From: an uncultured Clostridia bacterium
GTDB lineage: Bacteria > Bacillota > Clostridia > Peptostreptococcales > Anaerovoracaceae
Assembly (NCBI GenBank): GCA_934256595.1
Contig: CAKQOW010000027.1
Span: forward strand, 1 to 29,290
Reading direction: 5' to 3'
DNA length: 29,290 nucleotides
Shown: in pieces, positions 1 to 8,328 of the stretch
Layout of the letters: the number at the start of each line of letters is the position of its first letter
How positions within the stretch are numbered: the first letter of the stretch is position 1
Notes under the pieces: generated by a model
Told to the model about the DNA's origin: nothing
Database searches by the model: none
The model's input: the letters and a program-made list of their open reading frames with translations, nothing else
Program-made: the position numbers and the translations under genes

Positions 1-44
1 GTATGCTTTTGGGCAGAATAGTATTCTGAAAGGAGTGATGGCTT

Positions 45-233
45 TTGAAAAAGATAATACTGATACTCGTTATAATCGGGGCATTAAACTGGGGATTTAT
101 AGGCTTTTTCGGCTATGATGTCGTATCATCAATATTCGGTCCCAACCTTGAAGTCGTCAGCAGAATAATATTCGCTGTTGTAGGACTTGCCGGTCTTTAT
201 TCTATAAGTTTTCTTTTCGAGAAAAAATCATAA
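45..233 (+). CDS. DUF378 family small membrane protein
   Basis: A 62-residue protein with two predicted membrane helices (about residues 3-25 and 38-57) separated by a short loop. The N-terminal part with GALNWGFIGFFGYDVV is the hallmark of the DUF378/YuzA family, whose molecular function is unknown; it acts in the cytoplasmic membrane. The start is a TTG at 45 chosen because AGGAG at 31-35 sits nine bases upstream; the ATG at 38 is in another frame and yields no protein of this type. The length is normal for the family. It is monocistronic here: a strong hairpin terminator follows the stop directly, and the next gene is on the other strand. Family assignment is confident, function is not known. 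Confidence 0.88.
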   Translation: MKKIILILVIIGALNWGFIGFFGYDVVSSIFGPNLEVVSRIIFAVVGLAGLYSISFLFEKKS

Positions 234-242
234 TGCCGTATC

Positions 243-279
243 GGAAGCTGCACGCCTTTTATGTACAGCTTCCTTTTTT
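243..279 (+). terminator. Rho-independent terminator of the DUF378 gene
   Basis: GGAAGCTG (243-250) pairs with CAGCTTCC (266-273), an 8 bp stem, followed by six T residues at 274-279. It lies 10 bases after the stop codon of the plus-strand gene. Confidence 0.85.
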
Positions 280-286
280 GCGTGTT

Positions 287-526
287 TTAGTTATACAGTC
301 TGTCTTTTAATAAATCGCAAAGTCTTTTGGCTTCGTCTTCGTGAAGAGTTATTCCCCTTGACATACGCAGATGTTCCTCATCCCAGTCTCTTATGTCATA
401 CTTAGGGTTCCCCTTACAGTTCCAGTCTACTCTGTTTAATTCCTTTGTCCACCCTGTAGGGTGCTCTGCAATCACACCTATATGCTCTGTGATTTCAAAG
501 GTTACTTCGTTATTTGTTTCTGTCAT
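287..526 (-). CDS. YdbC-like protein of the PC4 single-stranded DNA-binding fold
   Basis: A 79-residue protein. The segment FEITEHIGVIAE, then GWTKELNRVDWN, then KYDIRDWDEEHLRMSRGITL is characteristic of the bacterial YdbC family, which has the transcriptional coactivator PC4/p15 fold. Lactococcal YdbC is known to bind single-stranded nucleic acid as a dimer; a role in DNA or RNA handling is therefore inferred. The C-terminus (EDEAKRLCDLLKDRL) is the expected helix. The start ATG at 526 has AAAGGA about ten bases upstream. It stands alone, transcribed from a consensus promoter at 578-605, and its 3' end faces the terminator of the DUF378 gene. Length and motifs are complete. Confidence 0.88.
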   Translation of the reverse strand: MTETNNEVTFEITEHIGVIAEHPTGWTKELNRVDWNCKGNPKYDIRDWDEEHLRMSRGITLHEDEAKRLCDLLKDRLYN

Positions 527-577
527 CTGAGTTTGTTCCTTTCTATAAAATTACAGGTTATGCATATCCTTTCATTA

Positions 578-605
578 ATTATACCCCGTTTTATCCAGTT
601 GTCAA
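578..605 (-). promoter_or_regulatory. Promoter of the ydbC-like gene
   Basis: On the minus strand a perfect -35 TTGACA (605-600) is followed by a 16-base spacer and a perfect -10 TATAAT (583-578). Predicted start near 571 leaves a leader of about 45 bases. Confidence 0.85.
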
Positions 606-694
606 CATATTTTTCTAATTTATTCCTATTTTGCATATTTTTTAGGTTTTTGTATACAATCCATACAGACTGCAGTTACTTTATCCGATTAAAT

Positions 695-723
695 TCGTAA
701 AACATATTGCTTTGCCCTATAAT
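695..723 (+). promoter_or_regulatory. Possible promoter of the surface-protein gene
   Basis: A perfect TATAAT at 718-723 lies about 70 bases upstream of the start at 795. The -35 region at the right distance (695-700, TCGTAA) is a poor match, so the promoter may depend on an activator or be wrongly placed. The rest of 527-717 is AT-rich and shows no gene. Confidence 0.4.
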
Positions 724-794
724 AAATGGTATATTAACGGCAAAGAATAAGTGTGAGTATAGTCCGATATAACGTATTTCGAGGAGGAGAGTTA

Positions 795-3251
795 ATGAAA
801 AAGATAATGAAGAAGCTGACAGCAGTTCTGCTTATGGCTGCTCTGGTATTCTCTGTAACAGGAGTACCTGATACAGCCTTTGCTGCAAACAGTAAAATCA
901 CGCTGAAAAGCGGCGAAGCAGCACCAAGCATAATATATGCCGGCCATTCCTACAGCCTTAAGGTACCGGGCGCCAATGTCAAATTCTATACTACCAATAA
1001 AAAGGTAGCAACAATAGGTTTGACTACAGGAAAACTCAAGCCCACTGCACCCGGAGCTGTAACAATCAAAGCCAAGAGCAATAAAACCGGCAAAGAGGTC
1101 GCAAGAAAAACCTTTACAGTGCGTCAGAGATGTACTTCAGTTAAAGCCTCTGATATATACCTTAATCCGGGTGACAGCGCCTATGTAAAGGCAACACTTA
1201 CCCCGTCCACATCTACAGATGTGATACGCTTTTATTCCAACGACAAAGAAATTGTTACTATAGGCTCAACCTCAGGCAAGGCAAGAGCATATCAAAAGGG
1301 TGAAACCACTATCAAGGTAATTGCAAAGGCATCAAATTCAACATCAAGTTCCAACAAGGCAAACAAAGTCACTAATATTAATGTCTATGTAGGAGCATAC
1401 ATTGACTCTGCGCAGCAGCTTGAAACTACAAGGATTAAGGTTGACTTTAAAACAGATGTTACAGGCTACGATATGAAAGCATCTGACTTCAGTATATCAA
1501 ATAACAAAACAAAACGCACTTTCACAGTCAAAGATATTTCAGTCAGTTGCAACTCAGTCATATTGACTACAAATGACAAGATAAATGACGGCGGTACATA
1601 CACAGTTAAGTATGACAAATCTTCGGCTCAGTTTACTGCAACAGACGGCAGAATTACCGATATGGAAATATCCCCGACTGTGGTTCCCGAAAAAACACAG
1701 ACCGAGATCACTGTTGATTTAAAAGACAAAGACGGAGTTGTTGTTGAAAGCTACAATACATCTAACAAGCCTAAATATGTGGATTTCTCCATTTCCACAA
1801 GTTCCGGCTTTGTAAGCTTCGACGGCAAGCTGTACCTGAATAATCTCCAGTCAACAGCAACAGCAAGAGCTGTATATCATACCTACAATTATGAAAAGGA
1901 CGAGTCAGGAAAACCTGTCGAAACAGGTATGGTTGACACAGGCAATGTCACAATCACAGCCTGCGAAATTCCTGAACCGGATCCGACACCGTCATACAAC
2001 CCGTACAGTGTACAGATTACAACAGCGCTGATTAACAAACCGTTAGTCGCTACCACCGACAGCGGCATATCAATGGCAACCTCTCATTTTGTTCCGGACT
2101 TTGACAGTCCAAGAGATATGGTTTACTGTCCAAGCGATACTACTGTACCTCTGTACTTCTATATCACCAAATACGGTGAAGAGGTTGAAAATTACGGAGA
2201 TTACACAGTAAGCGTATCAAATGACAATGTTGCTGAGATTTGTCCTGCCGGCACTGCAGAAAAGGCAGATGAAGTTGCAATAGATAACATTACAAAAAGC
2301 GTAGATGTAAGGGGAAACAGAGCTGGCACATCATATCTCTTTGTAAAGAATAAGAACGGAACTGTTGTATCCACTCTCTATTTGCTGGGTGGCGACAAGG
2401 CTCCACAATATGAGTTTGGATATTTAACGATGCGGCTTTATGCAGACAATTTAAGTTATGGAAGAAGCACAGACAGTATATCAGTATGCAATGCTTATAA
2501 TTACTCAAGTGAAAAGACTTCTGATTTTGTAGGGGTTACCATCAGGAGTATGCAGTACGGACGGCCTATGACTTATAAAGGAATCGAGAATGTACACTTT
2601 GGGATCCAGCTTAAAAGCGTCGATGGCAGTACCAAGGTTGAAGATATAACAGGGCCGATTTCAGATGATGAACTTGAACCGGGCGAAAAAGATGACGGCA
2701 TAATAAAGATAGATGCCGGCAAATGCTCTAACGGCTATGTAAAACCCGGAAAATATACCTATTTAGTAGATCTTTACACTATTAAATATTATTCCGACGG
2801 GAAGCGTACTTATGATAAAACCATAACAAGCAGATATTTGGATGTAACTGTAAGCGGAATTGATATTGGTGAATTTAAGCTATCAAAAAAAGAAAGTGGA
2901 GTATCTCCGGACTTATTTAATGAGGCAAAAAATAGTATCCTCAGCAAGACCGACTACAATTGGACTGAATTTATAAAAAGCGCATATGATCTGTCAGCTG
3001 GTACAGATGTGCAGCCTAAAATAGAAGTGGTTTCAGCAGAAGCACATGTCAAGGAAAACCTAGCCCCTGCCGACATCAACGATATTACATTCAACACAAT
3101 TACATTTAAGCTTTCACAGGATATAAACGGACAGGAAGCTTATGTTTACTATACATATAAGTTTGATAAATATGAGCAGGCAACAGTTTCTGCAACATCT
3201 GACTATTCAGGAACAACCATTACCGAATCCAATATATCTACCGGCGAATAA
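795..3251 (+). CDS. Secreted Ig-like (Big_2-type) surface protein
   Basis: An 818-residue protein with a clear Sec signal peptide: KKIMKK, a hydrophobic core, and a cleavage motif ending AFA before ANSK (about residue 30). Two bacterial Ig-like domains of the Big_2 type follow (about residues 33-115 and 116-200), each with the typical strand carrying VATIG or IVTIG followed by SGK/TGK. The remainder is beta-rich, with a Pro-rich linker (PEPDPTPSYNP) near residue 410. I see no LPXTG motif, SLH repeat, choline- or wall-binding repeat, or C-terminal membrane helix, so the anchoring is unexplained; it may be released or associate with an S-layer. The start at 795 is preferred over an in-frame ATG at 753 because GGAGGAG lies just upstream and the signal peptide then begins at Met1. 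It is monocistronic, ending at a strong hairpin. Specific function unknown. Confidence 0.85.
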   Translation: MKKIMKKLTAVLLMAALVFSVTGVPDTAFAANSKITLKSGEAAPSIIYAGHSYSLKVPGANVKFYTTNKKVATIGLTTGKLKPTAPGAVTIKAKSNKTGKEVARKTFTVRQRCTSVKASDIYLNPGDSAYVKATLTPSTSTDVIRFYSNDKEIVTIGSTSGKARAYQKGETTIKVIAKASNSTSSSNKANKVTNINVYVGAYIDSAQQLETTRIKVDFKTDVTGYDMKASDFSISNNKTKRTFTVKDISVSCNSVILTTNDKINDGGTYTVKYDKSSAQFTATDGRITDMEISPTVVPEKTQTEITVDLKDKDGVVVESYNTSNKPKYVDFSISTSSGFVSFDGKLYLNNLQSTATARAVYHTYNYEKDESGKPVETGMVDTGNVTITACEIPEPDPTPSYNPYSVQITTALINKPLVATTDSGISMATSHFVPDFDSPRDMVYCPSDTTVPLYFYITKYGEEVENYGDYTVSVSNDNVAEICPAGTAEKADEVAIDNITKSVDVRGNRAGTSYLFVKNKNGTVVSTLYLLGGDKAPQYEFGYLTMRLYADNLSYGRSTDSISVCNAYNYSSEKTSDFVGVTIRSMQYGRPMTYKGIENVHFGIQLKSVDGSTKVEDITGPISDDELEPGEKDDGIIKIDAGKCSNGYVKPGKYTYLVDLYTIKYYSDGKRTYDKTITSRYLDVTVSGIDIGEFKLSKKESGVSPDLFNEAKNSILSKTDYNWTEFIKSAYDLSAGTDVQPKIEVVSAEAHVKENLAPADINDITFNTITFKLSQDINGQEAYVYYTYKFDKYEQATVSATSDYSGTTITESNISTGE

Positions 3252-3285
3252 CTACCTCTAACAAGTTAATTTAACCCAATCAAAC

Positions 3286-3318
3286 TAATGGATATGCCAT
3301 CCCCCGGCATATCCATTA
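3286..3318. terminator. Hairpin terminator between convergent genes
   Basis: A perfect 13 bp stem (3286-3298 with 3306-3318) with a 7-base loop lies between the converging surface-protein and M23 genes. T-rich sequence follows on the plus side and a weaker T-rich stretch on the minus side, so it probably ends both transcripts. Confidence 0.75.
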
Positions 3319-3342
3319 GATTTATATTTATACATTTAATCT

Positions 3343-5088
3343 TTAGAAATAGTTTCTAGGATTCTTGAGAGAACCGTTAACCTCTACCTCGAAGTGACAG
3401 TGCGCCCCTGTCGAATTTCCTGTGTTTCCGACAAGAGCTATATTCTCACCCTTGTGCACCTTGTCTCCTGCCGATACAAGCAGACGGCTGCAGTGAGCAT
3501 AGGTTGTCACCATACCGTTCTGGTGGTTTATCTTTATGTAGTATCCGTAGCTGTAATTAAATGCTGCCGTAACTACAGTACCACCGTCTGCAGCATATAT
3601 GTTATTTCCTGCGGCGCATGCAAGGTCAACACCTCTGTGCAGTCTGCCCCATCTGTAGCCGAAGCCTGATGACTGATAGCCTGCAGGACAAGGATTTGTA
3701 AGATTGCCTGAGCCTACCGTGGCAGGGCGCTTCTTGGTACCGACATATATTACCTTGGTAACAGGCTTTTTGACAGTCTTTTCTTTGAGAACATTTCTCT
3801 TAATTTCCTTGCCGTTCTCTTTTGTCACCACGGCAGTCACTTCTTTCTTGCCGTATTTGCCCTTGGTCTTAACCTTGGTAACACCCTTGTACAGTTTTTT
3901 GCTCTTAACTTTCTTAACCTTGTATTTAACCTTCTTGTCATAGGTTACCGTCTTTTCAGTTATAACAGTGATCTTAGGAGTTTTGTATACTACCGAAACC
4001 TTGGAGCCTTCTTCAAGAGTCCCCTCATCCCCGGCGATATTCGGGTTAAGCTCATGGAACAGTCTTTCCTTCATCACAAAGCTGTCCGTTATGGATTTAA
4101 CCGTATCTCCCAGCTGCACTGTATATCTCAGCTGACTTTCGCCCTTGTCAAGTATATTGATGGCGTTGTTCTTGTTCATCAGCTTGCCCAGGGTTGTATC
4201 TATCTGTTTTACCTTTATCTTCTGACCGTAGTATACCTTGTCGTAGGTATCTGCCTTTTCGGGATCCACATATTTATCTCTGAGACTGCTTAATATATCC
4301 TCCGCAGTCTGCTCACTGTCAACTATAACGGTTCGCTTGCCGTTTACATAGATAGCATAAGCTGTCGCTTTTGTATCCTGCATATATGTGAATTTTCTCA
4401 GAACCTCGTCCATATTATCAACAGTTCTGTCTACAATTACAACCTTTCTGAAGGTTATATCCTCTTTAGGATCTATCTGCACATCAACGCCATATTCACT
4501 GGTAAGTCCCTTTGATGCAATGTCCAGCACTTTGATTGCATCCTCCTGATTTTTAACAAGCCCTAAAACTCTGCCGTTGTATGAATACTCATAGCCTGTA
4601 ACATGGTTAAAAACCGCAACTGTGCATATGGTCAGAACAACTACGCCTGTAAAATATTTAAGACAGATAATCCTGTTTTTCCATATTTTTATGCAGAATC
4701 TGTTAATTGATTTCCGCAGTCTTTCTGCCTGGAATATAATATTGTCGGCAAGTACATTCAGTATGAAATCCCATTTGTTCACCGCAGCTGCCGCAACACC
4801 TGAAATTCCGCCTTTTCTCGTCACTGAGAACCACTTGCCTATAAATTTCCACATTACTCTGTTGGCTTTTCTGATCCACCTGAGGTCCTTTGCAAACTGC
4901 TCCTCTACAAGCTCTATCCAGTAATCTGCCTTGTCCTGCACCTTTGCCATCGCTTCCGAAGCTCCTCCCGGAGTGGAAACCGCAAACCAGTCTGTAATCT
5001 TATGAAGCAGTTTTTTTATTTTTTTTGTTTTGTCATATGGCTCTTTATTCAGTTTTTCTTCGCTTTTTACTTCTGGTGATTTTGCCAT
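3343..5088 (-). CDS. Membrane-anchored M23 peptidase with LysM and G5 domains
   Basis: A 581-residue peptidoglycan endopeptidase of the LytM/M23 family. Order: a charged cytoplasmic region (1-140), one membrane helix (about 141-161), an extracellular stretch, a LysM-like domain (about 325-375, beginning YTVQLGDTVKSI), a Lys-rich G5 domain (about 378-455) and the M23 domain (470-581). Zinc and catalytic residues are present: H484 and D488 in HRGVD, H532, and H563/H565 in HCH. It should cleave peptide cross-links in the wall, facing outward. The cytoplasmic region holds two similar units of about 52 residues (starting near W34 and W86, both with GG after WF-V), which is unusual for this family. 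It is the last gene of the dnaB operon; its start overlaps the end of the DnaD-like gene by 22 bases, suggesting translational coupling. Confidence 0.93.
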   Translation of the reverse strand: MAKSPEVKSEEKLNKEPYDKTKKIKKLLHKITDWFAVSTPGGASEAMAKVQDKADYWIELVEEQFAKDLRWIRKANRVMWKFIGKWFSVTRKGGISGVAAAAVNKWDFILNVLADNIIFQAERLRKSINRFCIKIWKNRIICLKYFTGVVVLTICTVAVFNHVTGYEYSYNGRVLGLVKNQEDAIKVLDIASKGLTSEYGVDVQIDPKEDITFRKVVIVDRTVDNMDEVLRKFTYMQDTKATAYAIYVNGKRTVIVDSEQTAEDILSSLRDKYVDPEKADTYDKVYYGQKIKVKQIDTTLGKLMNKNNAINILDKGESQLRYTVQLGDTVKSITDSFVMKERLFHELNPNIAGDEGTLEEGSKVSVVYKTPKITVITEKTVTYDKKVKYKVKKVKSKKLYKGVTKVKTKGKYGKKEVTAVVTKENGKEIKRNVLKEKTVKKPVTKVIYVGTKKRPATVGSGNLTNPCPAGYQSSGFGYRWGRLHRGVDLACAAGNNIYAADGGTVVTAAFNYSYGYYIKINHQNGMVTTYAHCSRLLVSAGDKVHKGENIALVGNTGNSTGAHCHFEVEVNGSLKNPRNYF

Positions 5089-6338
5089 TCAACAGCCTCT
5101 TTCATTCTTTGTGAAAAACACCGGCACCGTTCTCCCGTATCGGTAATTCCCGTGTCCTTGCACAAATCGCATTTGTATCTTACATCCATATAGTCATGTC
5201 TGTAATTGTTATCCGTAAGCAGAAATGCTTTTTCTGCCGTAAGGTTATCTGCCTCTGCTCTTAATCTCTGTATCTCAGCATCCCTGTCACTGCCGCCAAG
5301 TCCCACCATTGCCTTTGAGATTGACATGCTGCAGTTTTTGAGCTGATCTTCAATCTGTTTAATTCTCGGTATTTTGCTGTATATTTCTCGCCGTCTTGCT
5401 TCGGCGTCTTTTTCTTCTTTTGTTTTTATGTATTCGTAATACTTGAGTACGCGGCTCATTGACACTTTTTTGACTGCGCCCTCCGCCGGAGTTCCCTCAA
5501 GCTCTCTCGCCTGCTCATGCCAGTTCTCAAGAACCTTGTTGACATAGTTCAGGTTGGGGTTTGATATGCCGCTGCTCTTGCCGCAGGCTTCAAGCACTCT
5601 GTCTATCGAAAACTCCATATCGTCAAACCAGCTGTCCATAAGCTTCTGCTCTTTTTCGGTCCAGTTGCGGTCAAAGCCCATAGCCTTGAAAACTCTCCTG
5701 TAAAGATAGTTTCTCTCATCGCTCTGAGCCAGATGCTTTTCGACCTGCTCTGCTGTTTTGAGTCCTTCCTCCGCCCAGTTTTTAACTACCGCGCCTACAT
5801 ATCTGTAATTATCCTTGTCTTTGTTTTTGCAGTAGTTATATGCGTAGAGAATAACCTCTGGGTCCGTATCAAGCTCCGACAGCCATTCCTCTATAGCTTT
5901 CATTTCTGTGCCGTTTAAAGTTCTTGCCGCTATCTGCTCTATAAGCATGTATAGGCCTTTGAGCTCCTCATCTTCAAGAGGGCTTACTTTTTTTTCGGAC
6001 ACAAGCGCTGCCGCATTTCCGGTTTTGGAAGCTGTCTTGAGGGAAACAAATTCAACATCATAGCTGAACCTGCCTGCGCCCTCTTTTTTGTGTTTGATTA
6101 CAGCGCCCTGACTCTCCCAGTAATTCCACGCCTTGAGCACATCCTCCTCTTCAACTCCGACAGACTTTGCTATAGCCTCATTTGATATATCCGCTCCCAT
6201 TTTGGCATACATAAGAGCGAGAATATATATCTTGACGTAATCTCCCGGAGCCTGCGTCATATATTCGTTTATAAATATGTTTTCTATGCCGGTATCCTTG
6301 AGATACCAGTTTTCATCCTGCTTTATAAAAAAAGCCAT
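5067..6338 (-). CDS. DnaD-domain replication protein with a DnaC/DnaI-like zinc-binding tail
   Basis: A 423-residue protein. Residues 1-115 look like the winged-helix N-terminal region of DnaD/DnaB(Bsu)-type primosome proteins. Two helical DnaD/DnaB_2 repeats follow (about 125-205 and 210-285), the second with the expected NYVNKVLENWHEQ motif. The tail (about 295-423) begins KYYEYIKTKEEKDAEARR and ends with a four-cysteine cluster, C390, C393, C405 and C407 (CDLC and CRC). From family knowledge this tail resembles the N-terminal helicase-binding domain of the DnaC/DnaI helicase loader, but no AAA+ ATPase follows and the next gene is an M23 peptidase. Likely role: replication initiation or restart, bringing the DnaB helicase to DNA. 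The gene begins five bases after the DUF1858 gene with GGAG upstream. The DnaD part is confident; the tail identity is from memory of the motif. Confidence 0.87.
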   Translation of the reverse strand: MAFFIKQDENWYLKDTGIENIFINEYMTQAPGDYVKIYILALMYAKMGADISNEAIAKSVGVEEEDVLKAWNYWESQGAVIKHKKEGAGRFSYDVEFVSLKTASKTGNAAALVSEKKVSPLEDEELKGLYMLIEQIAARTLNGTEMKAIEEWLSELDTDPEVILYAYNYCKNKDKDNYRYVGAVVKNWAEEGLKTAEQVEKHLAQSDERNYLYRRVFKAMGFDRNWTEKEQKLMDSWFDDMEFSIDRVLEACGKSSGISNPNLNYVNKVLENWHEQARELEGTPAEGAVKKVSMSRVLKYYEYIKTKEEKDAEARRREIYSKIPRIKQIEDQLKNCSMSISKAMVGLGGSDRDAEIQRLRAEADNLTAEKAFLLTDNNYRHDYMDVRYKCDLCKDTGITDTGERCRCFSQRMKEAVEWQNHQK

Positions 6339-6343
6339 AATAT

Positions 6344-6541
6344 TTACTCCAGTGTCTTTTTAATCTCCGCCGCCAGCTTTTCAAAATCAATGCTGTGACT
6401 TTCCGCAGCTTCTCTGAGCGTTTCGTTACCTGAAGCCGGACATCCTGCGCAGCCGAGTCCGTTTGCCGCAAGCACCTCCTCCAGCTGGGGATATGCGTCA
6501 AGCACTTCACAAACCATCATTTCATCAAATATCTTATTCAT
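6344..6541 (-). CDS. DUF1858 small protein
   Basis: A 65-residue protein with the DUF1858 signature: a helix (CEVLDAYPQLEEVLAANGL), then GCAGCPASGNETLREAA, then a final helix. The CxxC pair (in GCAGC) is a candidate redox or metal site; family function is unknown, though DUF1858 domains are often near hybrid-cluster or sulfur proteins. The start at 6541 is preferred to an in-frame ATG at 6568: GGAGG lies five bases upstream of 6541, and the ATG then overlaps the dnaB stop by eight bases (ATGAATAA), a typical coupling arrangement. Being lodged between the replicative helicase gene and the DnaD-like gene is noteworthy but may be only an operon accident. Confidence 0.88.
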   Translation of the reverse strand: MNKIFDEMMVCEVLDAYPQLEEVLAANGLGCAGCPASGNETLREAAESHSIDFEKLAAEIKKTLE

Positions 6542-7868
6542 AATTTCCTCCGCTTCTGGCCTTGTCACTGAATTTAGTGAACTGAGGCTGCCACGTCAGC
6601 TCCACGGTTCCTGTGGCGCCGTTTCTGTGCTTTGCGATGATTATCTCGCATATATTGTACTTCTCTGACTCCTTGTTGTAGTAGTCGTCTCTGTAAAGCA
6701 TCATAACAATATCCGCATCCTGCTCTATTGAGCCTGATTCTCTCAGGTCAGACATCATAGGCCGCTTGTCAGTACGCGCCTCCACACCTCTGGACAGCTG
6801 TGACAGCACGATTACAGGACATTCCATTTCTCTTGCAAGCTGCTTGATCATTCTCGACAGCGCCGATATTTCCTGCTGACGGTTGTCGGACTTGCCTTTG
6901 TATTCCATAAGCTGCAGATAGTCTATAACTATAAGGTCGAGGCCTTTCTCGGCCTTGAGTCTTCTGCATTTGTTTTTCATTTCCATTACGGAAATTCCCG
7001 GCGTGTCATCTATAACTATGCTGGCCTTTGACAGCGTGTCTATTGCAATTCCCACTCTGTCCCAGTCCTTTTGCTCAAGGGCGCCGGTTTTGATTTTGCC
7101 AAGCTCTGTCCTTGACTCAACCGCAAGTATTCTCTCTCCAAGCTGCTCCTTTGACATTTCCAGACTGAATATGAGAACCGATGCGTTGCCCTTGACAGCG
7201 GCATTCTGCGCAATATTGATGGCAAAAGCCGTCTTACCCATTGAGGGTCTTGCCGCAACTATTATCATATCGGATTTCTGAAGTCCCGACAGCATATTGT
7301 CTATATCAAGAAAGCCTGTTGTGAGGCCTGTGATTTTGCCCTCGTTTGCCGCAAGCTCACTGATTTTGTCTACATTTCGTCTGAGGACTTCCTCTATGGG
7401 AGTAAAGTCTCTAACCTGACGCTTCTGCCCGATTTCAAGTACGCTTCTCTCCGCATAATCCAGTATCTCATCTACGTCAATGCTGTCATCATAGCCCTTG
7501 TCTGTAATATCCGCAGACACGTCTATAAGGCTGCGGAGAGATGATTTTTCTGCAATTATTCTGGCATATTCGCCTGCGTTTGCAGTAGATGGCACGTTGA
7601 GCGTAAGCTCGCCTATGTAGCCTCTGCCTCCTGCCATTTCAAGTGAGCCTCTTCTTTTGAGTTCCTCTGAAACGGTGATTGTATCCACAGGGCTGTTTTT
7701 TTTGTAAAGCTCCTCTATCGCCTCATAGATTTCTTTGTTTATTCTGTTGTAAAAATCCTCAGGCCTGAGCATTTCGACAGCGTTCATCATAGCCTCATGA
7801 CTTATCATAGCCGCTCCCAGAACACTGCGCTCCGCGTCCTCATTGTGAGGAGGTACTCTCATCGACAT
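6534..7868 (-). CDS. dnaB: Replicative DNA helicase DnaB
   Basis: A 444-residue hexameric helicase that unwinds DNA at the replication fork (called DnaC in Bacillus). The N-terminal collar domain starts with VPPHNEDAERSVLGAAM, and the RecA-like domain begins near residue 180. Walker A is ARPSMGKT at 206-213; Walker B is in LDLIVIDYLQL; the arginine-finger region is in IAKHRNGATGTVEL near the end. Length is standard and no intein is seen. It sits ten bases after rplI, the arrangement common in Firmicutes, and is followed by overlapping DUF1858 and DnaD-like genes, so helicase and candidate loader factor are made from one mRNA. Confidence 0.98.
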   Translation of the reverse strand: MSMRVPPHNEDAERSVLGAAMISHEAMMNAVEMLRPEDFYNRINKEIYEAIEELYKKNSPVDTITVSEELKRRGSLEMAGGRGYIGELTLNVPSTANAGEYARIIAEKSSLRSLIDVSADITDKGYDDSIDVDEILDYAERSVLEIGQKRQVRDFTPIEEVLRRNVDKISELAANEGKITGLTTGFLDIDNMLSGLQKSDMIIVAARPSMGKTAFAINIAQNAAVKGNASVLIFSLEMSKEQLGERILAVESRTELGKIKTGALEQKDWDRVGIAIDTLSKASIVIDDTPGISVMEMKNKCRRLKAEKGLDLIVIDYLQLMEYKGKSDNRQQEISALSRMIKQLAREMECPVIVLSQLSRGVEARTDKRPMMSDLRESGSIEQDADIVMMLYRDDYYNKESEKYNICEIIIAKHRNGATGTVELTWQPQFTKFSDKARSGGNYE

Positions 7869-7878
7869 TGCATATCCT

Positions 7879-8325
7879 CTATTCTGCTACTGTTTTTACT
7901 TTAAGTACTGCGCTTACCTCGTGGAAAAGCTTAACCGGTACTTCAAAATCTCCAACCTGCTTGATAGGTGAGTCAAGCTGGATTTTTTTCTTGTCTATGT
8001 CAGCTCCCGACTGCTCTTTAACAGCATCTGCTATATCTGCCGATGTGATTGAACCAAAGAGCTTGCCGTTTTCGCCACCCTTGGTCTTTATAACGAATTC
8101 TTTTGCTTCTATCTGAGCCTTAACCTCTAAAGCGGCAGCCTTGTCAGCCTGATACTTCGCTTCCTCCTCTGCCTTTTTCTTTTTGAGGGCTTTCATATTC
8201 TTATCGTTTGCTTCTATTGCAAAGCCTTTAGGTACAAGGAGATTTCTTGCGTAACCGTCGCTTACCTTTACTACAGCTCCTGCCTTGCCGCTTCCTTTAA
8301 CGTCCTGTAATAATATAACTTTCAT
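7879..8325 (-). CDS. rplI: 50S ribosomal protein L9
   Basis: A 148-residue ribosomal protein. The N-terminal domain carries the family signature MKVILLQDVKGSGKAGAVV followed by VSDGYARNLLVPKGFA, then a long Lys/Glu/Ala connecting helix (about 45-75) and the C-terminal rRNA-binding domain (GKLFGSITSADIADA). L9 binds 23S rRNA and influences frame maintenance. GGAGG precedes the ATG closely, and the gene starts three bases after the gdpP stop. All parts are present and the length is normal. Confidence 0.98.
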   Translation of the reverse strand: MKVILLQDVKGSGKAGAVVKVSDGYARNLLVPKGFAIEANDKNMKALKKKKAEEEAKYQADKAAALEVKAQIEAKEFVIKTKGGENGKLFGSITSADIADAVKEQSGADIDKKKIQLDSPIKQVGDFEVPVKLFHEVSAVLKVKTVAE

Positions 8326-8328
8326 TGT

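Noticed and set aside
461..700. Plus-strand 79-codon hydrophobic frame
   Set aside because: It overlaps the ydbC-like gene and its consensus promoter on the other strand, has no ribosome site and resembles no family.
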